Assembly (NCBI GenBank): GCA_965220385.1
Contig: OZ244825.1
Span: 5,890,001-5,954,000, forward strand
Direction: 5' to 3'
Length of the DNA: 64,000 nt
DNA from: PCPOR2b sp965220385
GTDB lineage: Bacteria > Poribacteria > WGA-4E > PCPOR2b
The notes under the pieces are model-generated. The model worked only from the letters and a program-made list of their open reading frames with translations, was not told the origin of the DNA and searched no databases. The position numbers and the translations under genes are program-made. Below, piece by piece: positions 1 to 9,223 of this stretch (positions within the stretch are counted from its first letter, which is position 1; every line of letters begins with the position of its first letter).

Positions 1-2130
1 GTACTGTTGCAAAACTTCAAGCAAGGCGTGTGCATCGTCGGTGAGATTTTTTTGAAGTGATTGATGGAAAAGATCCGGACGAATCCACCTAAACCGGGTT
101 CTGTATTGTGTCGTGTAAAGATGATAGATTTCAGCAGCTTTCTCATTGAACGCATCGGTTGTATAGGAGACGAACTGTGAATTGGTCTCATCAAATTTTT
201 CCTCGGTGTCGTCAATGTCGTCATCGAAGGGATCGGAGGTGAGATTTAGATCGTCTGCATCCTCATCGTAGAGGCGCGAATCGAGCATCTCGGCGTTTTG
301 CGATCCGATCGGTAACGGTTTGTTGTTTTCAATCGCGTAAAGGAAAATATGGTTTCGCAAAATGTGCCGCTCGACGGATTGGATAAACACCTGCCCGCTA
401 CTCTCCAGTCGCTTAAACAGATTGGTCCGACTGAAACCGATCAACCGTTTCCCACCCCGTGAGAGGTTTTCCAACTGTTTTTGCTCACCGGGTGTGGGTG
501 GTTTCGATGGTCTGCCATCGATATAATTTGCCAGTCCATATCGAGGTAGTTTCAGATTGCTAATGGTATCCACAACACCCGGTGAGTATAGCCGGGCATA
601 GGGGTCATCGGGATTTTGATCGTCAATTGCGAATTTCACCGTTTTGGGACTCCGTGTGGGAAAGTAGGAACGGGCCCCATCGGGGAAGGAGAGAAACTTT
701 CGCCCTGTTTGGGATTCTGTTTCGGCGTAGTTTTCTGTGATAAAGCTGCGTGTGCGGCGGACAAGATAGAGGCGCATCAATTCGCGCCAGTCATCGATGT
801 GTTCGCTCTGTTCAAACGCTGCAAGCGTTCGGGGACCGCTTTGGTGTTCGCTGCTAAACGCGGCTTCACCGCCTAACTTTCTAATTAACTGATCAGGTCG
901 AATTCCCAAATCTGTCTCCTCTCCAACAAACAGGCGCAGCTGGTTAGAGAGGTCAAGGTAGGTTTTGTTGTAGGGGGTTGCGGAGAGGAGGATAACCTTA
1001 CTATCATTTTCTTGAATATACTCCTGAATCGCCCCATAGCGTTTTCCCTCGCGGTTTCTGAGGTTGTGGCTTTCATCAATCAGGACAAGGCGATAACGTC
1101 GAAGGTTAGGCAACTCGTTGATGACCCGGCTGCTTGAAAGTACCCTCCCACGCAAGCGATACTCGTCCCGATAATCCTCCCACATCTTCACCAGATTCTT
1201 CGGGCAGATAATCAGCGTTTCAAGGTCGTGGTCGTCTTCAAATATTCGTGCGAGTGCCGTTCCCATCAGTGTCTTGCCGAGACCGACGACGTCCCCAATC
1301 AACACCCCGCCGCGTTTGTTCAGATGGTGTGCTGCAATTTTAACCGCTGCGGTTTGAAATTCAAACAGTTTGCCCTCAAAATCGCGTGGAATCTGAAATT
1401 CATTCAAACCCTCACGCGCTTCGTTCGACAGGTGATACGCCATCTTGAGGTAGATGTGATATGGCGGAATTCGTTCCTCACGCGCCCAGCTCTGCTCAAT
1501 AATTTTAACCAATTCCTCAGAGATATCGATACACCACCGGTCGGTCCATCGGTCTTCAAACCAGTTCTCTAATTTTTCACAGGCATCTGAATCGACCACA
1601 TCAACGTTGAGTTCCCCCTGCCGTGAGAGTCCGGCAAGGGTCAGGTTACTACTGCCGAGGTAGCCCACAATCGGCGCAATTGGATCGGGGCGGTAAAGTA
1701 GGTAAAGCTTTGCGTGGAGGGGATGTCGAAGAAATAGCTTTACCTTTACCTTCTCGTCGCGGATCTGCCGTGCTAATTGCCGCAAACCCTTTTCATCTGC
1801 ACGGGTTGGCACTCCGACGGTCAACTGTTCGCGGAACTGCTCAGCCAATTCCTGTTTCAGCTGCGATGCCCTTTGATTGTCAATTCCATCGTCTCTTTGA
1901 TCAAGACGCATGGCATCCCGAAATGTGTCTTCAGGAGGGGGTTGCATCCCTACCAATAGGCGGCAGCAGCCCCCATCTCCGCCTTCCCACTCCTCAATAT
2001 AAGAGCTGAGCCCTCTCCATCCCCGCAGATTAAAATAGCCGACGCAGAAATCGGCATGATCGGCGGTTTCGAGGGTCTCGCGGAGTGCGGGCAGCAGTTG
2101 TTGGTCAATGTTATCGAAGATGCGGGGCAT
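1..2130 (-). CDS. PLD-domain SNF2-family helicase, 3' end cut off by window
   Basis: Open in one frame from the ATG at 2130 to the window edge: 710 residues, C-terminus missing. The N-terminal part resembles a phospholipase D-like nuclease domain, with HAK at residues 139-141 followed about 17 residues later by GSSNLT, the usual second half of the motif. A superfamily 2 helicase core follows: Walker A GLGKT near residue 280, DESH near 350 and LLSATPYN near 380. Known proteins with this fusion are ATP-dependent DNA enzymes often found beside restriction or other phage-defence genes. I infer a defence or DNA-repair role, but the partner genes would lie outside the window. An acidic stretch (DEDADDLNLTSDPFDDDIDD) near residue 620 looks like a linker inside the helicase. 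The next gene upstream in the transcript ends 94 bases before this start. Confidence 0.85.
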   Translation of the reverse strand, partial: MPRIFDNIDQQLLPALRETLETADHADFCVGYFNLRGWRGLSSYIEEWEGGDGGCCRLLVGMQPPPEDTFRDAMRLDQRDDGIDNQRASQLKQELAEQFREQLTVGVPTRADEKGLRQLARQIRDEKVKVKLFLRHPLHAKLYLLYRPDPIAPIVGYLGSSNLTLAGLSRQGELNVDVVDSDACEKLENWFEDRWTDRWCIDISEELVKIIEQSWAREERIPPYHIYLKMAYHLSNEAREGLNEFQIPRDFEGKLFEFQTAAVKIAAHHLNKRGGVLIGDVVGLGKTLMGTALARIFEDDHDLETLIICPKNLVKMWEDYRDEYRLRGRVLSSSRVINELPNLRRYRLVLIDESHNLRNREGKRYGAIQEYIQENDSKVILLSATPYNKTYLDLSNQLRLFVGEETDLGIRPDQLIRKLGGEAAFSSEHQSGPRTLAAFEQSEHIDDWRELMRLYLVRRTRSFITENYAETESQTGRKFLSFPDGARSYFPTRSPKTVKFAIDDQNPDDPYARLYSPGVVDTISNLKLPRYGLANYIDGRPSKPPTPGEQKQLENLSRGGKRLIGFSRTNLFKRLESSGQVFIQSVERHILRNHIFLYAIENNKPLPIGSQNAEMLDSRLYDEDADDLNLTSDPFDDDIDDTEEKFDETNSQFVSYTTDAFNEKAAEIYHLYTTQYRTRFRWIRPDLFHQSLQKNLTDDAHALLEVLQQY

Positions 2131-2223
2131 TTAGAATTCCTTTGCAGTTGAACACTCGAAGCCAACCCCCCCCGCCCCCCTTGTCAGGGGGGAGAAGTTA
2201 CTCGATGCCTTTTGTACCACTCG
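2131..2223. repeat. Intergenic copy of a C/G-run hairpin repeat
   Basis: The gap holds CCCCCCTTGTCAGGGGGG (about 2175-2192), an inverted repeat. The same core occurs at 24901-24975, 58160-58200 and 63140-63160. It could act as a terminator or RNA-processing hairpin between the two minus-strand genes. No transposase is linked to it. Confidence 0.6.
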
Positions 2224-3051
2224 CTATTCCTTCAATACCTTTTCCATCTCGGCTATCAGCGTATCCACTTCAGCCGTGTTAACCCCCTCCATTTTCCGCG
2301 GTAACGCCGGCTGGCCGACTGAGCCCGTGTTACTCCCTTCTCTCAACCTGCGCCGCCATTCAAACCACTGTTGCATCTCTGGGGAAATCACCGTGTGGCG
2401 CCACACACGTCGTGTGCCGACTGTGTTGTAACTGCCTAAATGCTTGGTAGGGAGACCCTCACTGTACGCGATCTTGCTGTGGGAATAACAGAAGCGGTAT
2501 TCACCCTCAATCGCGGTGTCGCAATATTCGCACGGGTGCCAATTGTCTCTCACATCGCAAAATAGACAATATCCTTTGTAACTGTGAACGTAATAGCCGT
2601 GGCAATGGTCACACTGTGTGCGCTGATACACAAGACGCCGGTGTTTCACCCGCAAATCCCAACCGGCAAAATCTGCGGTACGGACAACCCACTCTTTGCC
2701 CTGCGTCCGTGTATGCAGAATTCGCTTGATTTCAGTCAACGTGGCAGTTTCTGGAATGCACACCTTCAACGCTGCTATGCCTTGTTCCACCTTGACCGAT
2801 TCCACTTCTAAATCGGTAGGGTTTATCAGCAAACGCAACTGGCTCGGTTCGCCTTGGGTGTAACCTTTATTGATACCCGGTATCGGCTTACCCGTTCTCC
2901 TTGACTGGCAGGACGGTTGCAGGGTCAGCATAAAATCGTCCACTGCCACCGTTTTGTACACAACGTGCGGTGTCCCCATGTTCGGCAGCTTTTGTGCCTT
3001 CCCGACGCTGCCTGCTAACGCTTCCTCAATCATGGTGTCAACTGTGCTCAA
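2224..3051 (-). CDS. Hypothetical protein with zinc-ribbon-like Cys clusters
   Basis: 275 residues, family not recognised. The C-terminal half carries paired Cys motifs: CDHC and CLFC separated by about 13 residues, then CEYC and CYSH. This is the pattern of one or two zinc-binding fingers. The N-terminal half has no motif I know. The TTG at 3051 is preferred as start because GGAGG lies six bases upstream; the in-frame ATG at 3033 has no such site. It precedes the helicase in the same direction, so the two may be co-transcribed. A nucleic-acid-binding accessory role is possible, but this is inference only. Confidence 0.6.
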   Translation of the reverse strand: MSTVDTMIEEALAGSVGKAQKLPNMGTPHVVYKTVAVDDFMLTLQPSCQSRRTGKPIPGINKGYTQGEPSQLRLLINPTDLEVESVKVEQGIAALKVCIPETATLTEIKRILHTRTQGKEWVVRTADFAGWDLRVKHRRLVYQRTQCDHCHGYYVHSYKGYCLFCDVRDNWHPCEYCDTAIEGEYRFCYSHSKIAYSEGLPTKHLGSYNTVGTRRVWRHTVISPEMQQWFEWRRRLREGSNTGSVGQPALPRKMEGVNTAEVDTLIAEMEKVLKE

Positions 3052-3106
3052 GCTGTGCCTCCAGTCCTTTTTGGTGTTGCGCTAGGTTTTTATCCCTATA
3101 AAAAGA

Positions 3107-3127
3107 GGGCACCCACAAAGGGTGCCC
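3107..3127. repeat. Hairpin repeat GGGCACCC...GGGTGCCC
   Basis: GGGCACCC, spacer ACAAA, GGGTGCCC is a near-perfect inverted repeat, preceded by a short A-run and followed by CTACCACTAC. A sister copy with the same CACAA-type loop lies at 16167-16187. It sits between two minus-strand genes and could end transcription of the small Cys-rich gene. Confidence 0.6.
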
Positions 3128-3158
3128 CTACCACTACAAAGGAAAGAACTCTGGCAAA

Positions 3159-3401
3159 TTACGCAACAGGAGGCGTGCCCCCAATCGGCTCAAAGCAGTC
3201 GCGAGACCGATTACAGTTCTCTGGAGAAACAAATCGGTCATCCGGTCCAACCACCGTCATCGTGCAGTTGCACCAGTAGTTTGAGAACGGATTGGTCTCG
3301 ACAAGATTTTTCAGATTCCCGCCGTGGGTATAGAGTGCCTTGGTACATAGGTTTTGACATATCGGTTTAGTCAAGAGGGAAAGACCTTTTTCTAATTGCA
3401 T
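3159..3401 (-). CDS. Small Cys-rich protein after the molybdenum hydroxylase operon
   Basis: 80 residues with six Cys: CQNLC near the N-terminus, WCNC in the middle, and CNRSRDCFEP near the end. The phrase VVGPDD in the centre looks structured. There is no signal peptide. AAAGGAGA lies just upstream of the ATG, supporting a real gene despite its size. It starts 37 bases after the stop of the FAD-subunit gene and is probably the last gene of that transcript. Cys spacing suggests metal or Fe-S binding, but I do not recognise a named family. A redox-partner or assembly role for the neighbouring enzyme is conjecture. Confidence 0.6.
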   Translation of the reverse strand: MQLEKGLSLLTKPICQNLCTKALYTHGGNLKNLVETNPFSNYWCNCTMTVVGPDDRFVSPENCNRSRDCFEPIGGTPPVA

Positions 3402-3437
3402 GTTCGTTCTCCTTTTCTAAAATTGATGCAGCTACAC

Positions 3438-4412
3438 TCAAGCGAGGCTCATTGCGGCGCGACTGATAATGTTCTGAGTTAACGGGACCTTATAACCGTT
3501 GTCAGTCATCGGCTCTGCGTTTGCCACCGCCGCCTCGCCAGCCTGCTTCGCTACCGCGTCTGTGATCCGTTTGCCGTTCAACGCTGCTTCCGCTTCCTTC
3601 GACCGCCAAGGGATAGGAGCGACGCCACCGAGGACAACGTTTGCCTTGCTACAGGTCCCACCGCTCATCTCAAAGTGAGCCGCAACGCTTGACAATGCAA
3701 AGTCGAAAGAACCGCGTTCACGGACTTTGAGGTAGGTGCTCTTTGTGCCCATCTTCGGTTGAGGGACATGCACCTCCGTAACGACCTCGTTCGGTTCAAG
3801 CACATTTTCACGTTGCGGGTTGACATCGGGCAGGACGAAGAAATCCTCTAACGGCATCGTCCGCTCGCCGTTGGTGCTAACAATTTTGACGGTAGCGCCA
3901 AGCGCGATCAACGCCGGTGCTGTATCAGACGGATGGACGATATAGACGGGACCCCCGCCAAAGATTGCGTGGTACTTGTTCAGTCCCTCGATCGCGTAGC
4001 AGGTATCGCCACCCTTTTTCAAACAAATAATGTCGGGATTGCGATAGTACCAGCAGCGGGGACGCTGACACAGGTTCCCGCCGAGTGTGCCAACATTCCG
4101 AATTTGAGGCGATGCGACAGAGCCAGCAGCCTCTGCCAGAACGGTGTAATGGTGCTGAATGGTCGAATGTGCAGCGATGTCGGTGAGTGTTACGAGTGCA
4201 CCGATGGTTAAGCCGGACGCATCCGCCTTGATCTCGTCCAGACCGGGGATCGACTTGAGATTGACCACCTTCTTCGGCGTTTCGATGTACTCCTTCAGTT
4301 CGCCGAGGAGATCTGTTCCCCCTGCGATGATTTTCGTCTCGCTCCAATCGTCACTCAACAACGAAGGGACCTGCTCGACATCTGCCGCGTTGACGTAAGC
4401 AAAATTTTCCAT
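3438..4412 (-). CDS. paoB: FAD subunit of PaoABC-type aldehyde oxidoreductase
   Basis: 324 residues, FAD-binding subunit of the xanthine dehydrogenase/CO dehydrogenase family. It passes electrons between Fe-S clusters and FAD. The FAD-binding region is visible as IIAGGTDLLGELK near residue 30 and GTLGGNLCQRPRCW near residue 108. Four Cys (C115, C120, C130, C138) lie in a loop insertion. This matches the extra [4Fe-4S] cluster known in PaoB and in 4-hydroxybenzoyl-CoA reductase beta subunits; ordinary XDH subunits lack it. Start: the ATG at 4412 has AAGGAG just upstream and avoids overlap with the Mo-subunit gene; a longer reading to 4493 would overlap it. Last of the three subunit genes in transcription order. 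Confidence 0.88.
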   Translation of the reverse strand: MENFAYVNAADVEQVPSLLSDDWSETKIIAGGTDLLGELKEYIETPKKVVNLKSIPGLDEIKADASGLTIGALVTLTDIAAHSTIQHHYTVLAEAAGSVASPQIRNVGTLGGNLCQRPRCWYYRNPDIICLKKGGDTCYAIEGLNKYHAIFGGGPVYIVHPSDTAPALIALGATVKIVSTNGERTMPLEDFFVLPDVNPQRENVLEPNEVVTEVHVPQPKMGTKSTYLKVRERGSFDFALSSVAAHFEMSGGTCSKANVVLGGVAPIPWRSKEAEAALNGKRITDAVAKQAGEAAVANAEPMTDNGYKVPLTQNIISRAAMSLA

Positions 4413-4434
4413 CTTTTCATCTCCTTCTTTTCCA

Positions 4435-6555
4435 TTAACCGAGGGCGTTGAGGACTTTGTCCGGTGTGATTGGTAGTTCCCGGATACGGACACCGATAGC
4501 GTTGTAGACAGCGTTTGCGATTGCGCCTGCCGTCGGGATTGTCGGCGGTTCGCCGATCCCCGTTATCTTCCGGTCGGTATCGTATGCGATGGATACAATC
4601 TCAGGGATCTCCATCGTGCCCGGGACTTTGTAATCCTCAAGGTTCGCGTTAATCATCTTACCGGTCTGATCGTCCATGATACGCTCTTCAAGCAGCGCAT
4701 AACCCAATCCCATGATGACGGCACCGTTGATCTGGCTCTCAGTCGTCAGGCGGTTGACCACCAAACCGCAGTCCTGGATAGCGACAATCTTGATGACCTT
4801 GACAAGCCCCGTTTCCGTGTCAACTTCGACATCGGCGAACTGGACACCGGCCGTATCTCCGACGCGGAGGTTTTCGTCCCACTCGCCACCCTCGGAGATA
4901 GTTTCCATGCCGAGATATCCTGTCGCCTCTTTCCACGAAACACTCATCCTCAGATCCGACTCGGTACGAATCCGACCGCCTACAGCGCGTAAATTCCCCG
5001 GATCCGCTTCCACCATCGGTGCGATATGTGCAAAGAGTTTGCGTTTCGCTGCCATCGCTGCCGTCTTTATCACCGGTGCCACTGAGCCGATTGTCTGGCT
5101 ACCCCCACTCCCGCGGGAGGGCAGTCCCGGTGCTGTATCGCCAACCTTGACGGTGATGTCTTGGGGACGCAGTCCAAGTTCTTCCGCAACGATCATGGCG
5201 ATAACCGTTCGGATACCGGTACCGATATCCTGCGTACCGGTGGTCGCTTCGACGGCACCACTTGCGTGGATGGTTACGCGAGCTTCCGTACCCGCTCCAC
5301 CGCCGCCGCCCCACAGTCCGCAACCCACACCGATGCCGCGCTTCTTAACGCCTGTACCAGAGCCGGGGACTCTGTTGCGTCGATGCCAGCCGATCTCTTG
5401 CGCGCCGAGCGTATATTCAGCTTGACGGATCCGGTCTCGCCGAGCGTCGCTGTCACCGTTTATACGGCGGAATTCGAGTGGATCTATGTTCAGCTTTTCA
5501 GCCAGTTCGTCCATCAACGAATCCATGGCGAAGGCGCCCTGTGGATGCCCCGGCGCACGCATAGCGCGTGCGCTGCCGGCGTTGATTGCAACGGCGGACT
5601 TTTCAGTGCGATAATTTGGGACATGATAGACATAGGGACCGGTGAAACCCGCTCCACTACCGATACCACCTGTGCCGTAGCCGCTCATGTCGTAAGCGAC
5701 GAACCGACCATCTTGCGCTGCGCCCGCACGGACCGTCTGCGTCATCGACGGACGATTGCCGCCAACAAGGTGCTCATCTTTGCGGGTCAACATCAGCTTG
5801 ACCGGTGCGCCCGTTATTCGTGCAAGCTTCGCAACGGTGACCCCTTCCACGCCCGGACCGAACTTACTGCCGAAACCGCCGCCCATGTGTTCGGTGATGA
5901 CACGCACCTGATTTTCGGGTAGCTCGAAATGCCGAGCGAGATTTTGGCGTGTACCAAAAACCGCCTGCGTCGAAGCCCAAACGGTCAGGTTATCCCCATC
6001 CCATTCAGCGACATTGCCATGGGTCTCCAAACAGACGTGGGTTTGGACCGGCGCGTGATAGGTCGCTTCTACCTCGACAGCCGCTTCAGCGAAACCCGCT
6101 TTGAGGTCGCCACGTTCGTCGACCCGCGGTTCGCTCTGGTTGCCCTCCCAATCGTCACGGATTTGGGGCGCGCCCACTTCTTTGGCATCTTCCATATCGA
6201 CAACATAATCCAGTTCATCATAGTCGACTTGGATGAGTCTAAGCGCGTCCCTTGCGATGTCGTCTGTAGTAGCGGCGACCGCAGCGATCTCCTGTCCTTC
6301 GAAGCGCACCCGTTTGCCCGGTTCAATCAGCGGAATAGCGGCTTTAACGCCGGGCAGTGCCTCCGCTTCGCTCAGGTCTATGTGGGTGATGGTCGCATGT
6401 GCAACCGGTGATCGCAGGATATGGCCGTAAAGCAGTCCGGGACGATTAATATCGAACGTATACTTTGCTTTTCCAGTAGCCTTATCAGCGCCTGACAAAC
6501 GCTGAACACGTTTGCCGATTAAGCGCGAATTCTCTGGTCTTCCCCATGATGCCAT
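4435..6555 (-). CDS. paoC: Molybdopterin subunit of PaoABC-type aldehyde oxidoreductase
   Basis: 706 residues, the catalytic large subunit that binds molybdenum cofactor and oxidises aldehydes or heterocycles with water as oxygen source. Family landmarks: the N-terminal segment RVQRLSGADKATGKAKYTFD, the cofactor loop GGGFGSKFG, and GIGEPPTIP near the C-terminus, where E669 is in the position of the catalytic glutamate. The length is close to E. coli PaoC (about 730). The gene begins three bases after the Fe-S subunit stop, implying tight co-translation. It has no export signal of its own; in PaoABC the complex is exported on the signal of PaoA. The substrate cannot be told from sequence. No PaoD/XdhC-type maturation chaperone lies in the window. 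Confidence 0.9.
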   Translation of the reverse strand: MASWGRPENSRLIGKRVQRLSGADKATGKAKYTFDINRPGLLYGHILRSPVAHATITHIDLSEAEALPGVKAAIPLIEPGKRVRFEGQEIAAVAATTDDIARDALRLIQVDYDELDYVVDMEDAKEVGAPQIRDDWEGNQSEPRVDERGDLKAGFAEAAVEVEATYHAPVQTHVCLETHGNVAEWDGDNLTVWASTQAVFGTRQNLARHFELPENQVRVITEHMGGGFGSKFGPGVEGVTVAKLARITGAPVKLMLTRKDEHLVGGNRPSMTQTVRAGAAQDGRFVAYDMSGYGTGGIGSGAGFTGPYVYHVPNYRTEKSAVAINAGSARAMRAPGHPQGAFAMDSLMDELAEKLNIDPLEFRRINGDSDARRDRIRQAEYTLGAQEIGWHRRNRVPGSGTGVKKRGIGVGCGLWGGGGGAGTEARVTIHASGAVEATTGTQDIGTGIRTVIAMIVAEELGLRPQDITVKVGDTAPGLPSRGSGGSQTIGSVAPVIKTAAMAAKRKLFAHIAPMVEADPGNLRAVGGRIRTESDLRMSVSWKEATGYLGMETISEGGEWDENLRVGDTAGVQFADVEVDTETGLVKVIKIVAIQDCGLVVNRLTTESQINGAVIMGLGYALLEERIMDDQTGKMINANLEDYKVPGTMEIPEIVSIAYDTDRKITGIGEPPTIPTAGAIANAVYNAIGVRIRELPITPDKVLNALG

Positions 6556-6558
6556 TTT

Positions 6559-7206
6559 TTAGCCTCCCATTTTGCGTGAAGCCGTTTTGACCGCCTCAAA
6601 GATAAAGGGATAGGTCCCACAGCGACAGATATTGCCCGCCAACCCTTCCTTAATCTCTTCGTGGCTTGGGCTCGGATTCTGATCTAAAAATGATTTCGCC
6701 GCCACGACGAAGCCAGGTGTACAGAACCCACACATCAGCGCATCGTGCTGGACAAACGCCTCTTGGACTGGGTGTAACTGATCGCCGTTGGCAAGTCCTT
6801 CCACCGTGGTAATCTGCTTCCCCTGTGCGTCGAGAGCGAGGGTCATACAGGAATAAACTGCCTTTCCGTCAACCTGTACCGTACACCCACCACATTCGCC
6901 TCGTTCACAGATCGGCTTCGCGCCGGTCAGATCCACGCGGTTGCCGCTGGTGTCGAAACCGTCTCTCAAGACACTCAACAACGTGGTACGCGGTTCAACC
7001 TCAACTTCATGGGCTTTCTCGTTGATATTGAGTTTGATTTTGGCACGGGTGATTTCTTCACCCATCTGGGCTTCCGCGGTCTCTGCGTCGATCAAAACAG
7101 ACGGTGCAACGCTCGCAGCGACGGCACCGGTGCCCACGCCTTTCAGGAAACTCCGCCGCGATATGGGCGTCCCCTGCGTTTGGTCCTTCTCTTTCTCTTT
7201 TGACAT
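6559..7206 (-). CDS. paoA: Tat-exported [2Fe-2S] subunit of PaoABC-type oxidoreductase
   Basis: 215 residues. The N-terminus carries a twin-arginine signal, SRRSFLK with R17-R18, then a hydrophobic Ala-rich stretch, so the complex probably works outside the cytoplasmic membrane. Two [2Fe-2S] centres are marked by CERGECGGC plus a later Cys, and by CGFCTPG with CRCG. This combination (Tat signal on the Fe-S subunit) is typical of PaoA/YagT. First gene of the three-gene operon; the transcription order A-C-B differs from E. coli A-B-C. GGAGG lies just upstream of the ATG. A 495-base divergent gap upstream should hold its promoter. Confidence 0.9.
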   Translation of the reverse strand: MSKEKEKDQTQGTPISRRSFLKGVGTGAVAASVAPSVLIDAETAEAQMGEEITRAKIKLNINEKAHEVEVEPRTTLLSVLRDGFDTSGNRVDLTGAKPICERGECGGCTVQVDGKAVYSCMTLALDAQGKQITTVEGLANGDQLHPVQEAFVQHDALMCGFCTPGFVVAAKSFLDQNPSPSHEEIKEGLAGNICRCGTYPFIFEAVKTASRKMGG

Positions 7207-7701
7207 GTCGTCCTCCTATTTTATCGGTTGTTGACGACCGATGAGGTACTCCAGAAATTTTGGCTAAATAATGATAGAAATCCTAAACACAATCTATCAT
7301 ATTTTGGGGGTTCCGTCAAGCGAAAATTCCGCCCCAGGCTTTCCCCTGATACTGCGACTCATAGTGTCCAGTTACATAATTTTTGTGCCCCGATTTTCCA
7401 AAGTGGACCTCCCAGCCCTGAGATATGAATATAGGCCTACAGGATGAGGCCAACTTGCGGTTCCAGCGGGGGAAACAGGTGTATCCCACATAGACTGAGT
7501 TGGCTGGGAACCATGAAACCCAACGCTCACGTTTCACGCATCACGTTTTCCCAATGTATGTGGTTCGTCAGTTTAATGAACCAATTCACTAATGCACCAA
7601 TGAACTTTCTTTTCGAATTTTCTTTTCACTTGACGCGGTATCTTGGGTGTGATAAACTGCCTTACAACTTTCACGTTCGATCTTTAGAAGGGAGTATAAA
7701 G
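7207..7701. other. Divergent intergenic region with one CACGTTTCACG repeat
   Basis: A 495-base gap between paoA (minus) and the DUF1326 gene (plus), so it must hold promoters for both directions. I could not pick convincing -35/-10 pairs. At 7528-7549 lies CACGTTTCACGCATCACGTT, a short dispersed repeat also seen at 30276, 47118 and 49563. The plus-strand reading frame stays open from 7444 but has no initiation signal before 7702. Confidence 0.6.
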
Positions 7702-8358
7702 ATGAAGACCAAGATTTTTGCCTTAACCGCGATCGCGCTCTTACTGACCATTGCTGGTGCGCTGGCTACACAGCCCGAAACCGTGCAGGGCGAGTATTTG
7801 GAAGCCCGATCCGTCAGTGTCTATGTCGGAGCATGCCACTACGGGGCTGAGTATGTCGAAGGGGGCAGGGAGGCAACCCTCGTTTGGAACATCCACCAAG
7901 GAACCTGGAAGGGTGTTTCACTGGAAGGATTAACTGTTGTCGCCGTGGTTACGGCGCAGAACAACCTCGCTATTGATACCAGCACGCGTCGCAGCGTCCT
8001 GTACCTCGACGAAAAGGCGACATCGGAACAGCGTACCGCTTTGACTGATCTGATGGCGGCGAAACGCAGCGAGCTCCTCGGTGAAATTGTTAGTACAGAG
8101 CGCGCGCCAATTACTTTCAGTAAGGAAGGTGTGGAATACGACCTGCGGGTTGGAGAAGTGCTAATGCTATCCGTTTCGCGCTATCCATGCCAAAATTGCA
8201 CACAGCCACACCAGATCTGGTACAAGCCGTTAGAGCAACTGGATACCCCTATCGTCGGCAAATCGACCGTCTATCGCTATCAAGACAAAATTCTCTCCGT
8301 CACCTGGAACGATGGCGAAGACACAAACAACATTTTCGTTGGAAGTTTTGCAATGTAG
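7702..8358 (+). CDS. Exported DUF1326 family protein
   Basis: 218 residues. An N-terminal signal peptide (KTKIFALTAIALLLTIAGAL) indicates export. The body matches the DUF1326 pattern as I know it: a Cys early (VYVGACHYG) and the core TLVWNIHQGTWKGVSLEGL. A late CQNC could bind metal or form a disulfide. Function of the family is unknown. The ATG at 7702 is chosen because GGGAG precedes it and the signal peptide begins there; upstream in-frame codons have no such support. A 6-bp GGGAGG/CCTCCC hairpin follows the stop and may weakly terminate. Confidence 0.75.
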   Translation: MKTKIFALTAIALLLTIAGALATQPETVQGEYLEARSVSVYVGACHYGAEYVEGGREATLVWNIHQGTWKGVSLEGLTVVAVVTAQNNLAIDTSTRRSVLYLDEKATSEQRTALTDLMAAKRSELLGEIVSTERAPITFSKEGVEYDLRVGEVLMLSVSRYPCQNCTQPHQIWYKPLEQLDTPIVGKSTVYRYQDKILSVTWNDGEDTNNIFVGSFAM

Positions 8359-8488
8359 ACTATTGGTGGGAGGCGGTATCTGTCAACCTCCCGCCCTTCC
8401 TTTCCCGCCCAACCCATTCTTATCCTCAATATGCACTATCTCTTTATCTTTTCATAACCTCGGTTTAACAACTCAGAAGGAAATATCA

Positions 8489-9169
8489 ATGCTTGATAAT
8501 AACGTGTTTTTAGGTGAACTTACACGGAAAGAGCTGGGGGAAGCCATCTCCAGTGGCACGATTAAAGGGGCGATCGTCCCAACGGGTGCCACCGAACAGC
8601 ATCAAGACCATCTGGCGATGATCCACGATACCGTCAGTGTCACGGAAATAGCCAAACGGGTTGCGACAAACTTTTATCCCCATGTTTTGGTCACGCCCAC
8701 CGTCCCGATGTCGGTGTCGGAACACCACATGGAGCGCGGCGGTGCGCTGACGATACGACCGGATATCCATCTCGAATATGTCCACGATGTGTGTAATAGC
8801 CTGAAACGGCTGGGTGTCCCAAAAGTTATGGTGCTCAACGGGCACGGCGGTAACAAGCGAGAGAATCTTGAGCCGGTCGCTCCCGATGTCATGAAGCGGA
8901 TCGATGACTTGGGTGTCACCTATGTGACCTATTGGGAGACCGCACCGCAATCTTTCTATGAGGCGAATCTGGAACTGGAACGGAGTGCGGGTCACGCCGG
9001 CGAGTTCGAGACCTCGTTTGCGATGGTCGTTTTTCCGGAGCGCATCCGACCTAACGAAGTCAACTACGACAACGCAAAATTGGCAACCGTCCCCAAGGGT
9101 GGTCATATTCTCGACGCCGTTGTCGCGGGTGTTACCGAACGGGTTCAACAGATGCTTGATGGCGCGTAG
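8489..9169 (+). CDS. Creatininase family amidohydrolase
   Basis: 226 residues. Creatininase-fold enzymes hydrolyse cyclic amides or formamides using two metal ions. The metal-ligand pattern is visible: TEQHQDHLAMIHD near residue 32 (E, H and D ligands), NGHGGN in the middle, and GHAGEFETS near residue 160 (H and E). Length is slightly short for the family (about 240-260). ATG 8489 follows AGAAGG. The next gene starts 54 bases downstream on the same strand. Members act on creatinine, formamide intermediates and mycofactocin precursors, so the substrate is open. Confidence 0.85.
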   Translation: MLDNNVFLGELTRKELGEAISSGTIKGAIVPTGATEQHQDHLAMIHDTVSVTEIAKRVATNFYPHVLVTPTVPMSVSEHHMERGGALTIRPDIHLEYVHDVCNSLKRLGVPKVMVLNGHGGNKRENLEPVAPDVMKRIDDLGVTYVTYWETAPQSFYEANLELERSAGHAGEFETSFAMVVFPERIRPNEVNYDNAKLATVPKGGHILDAVVAGVTERVQQMLDGA

Positions 9170-9223
9170 GATAGGATCAAATCGTAGGGAACGCAGATCT
9201 GCGTTCCGCACAAGGAGGCTATA

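Noticed and set aside
5161..5922. 253-codon plus-strand ORF opposite paoC
   Set aside because: Antisense shadow of a strongly supported gene; no domain.
8510..9211. 233-codon minus-strand ORF
   Set aside because: Antisense to the creatininase gene, which has clear catalytic residues.
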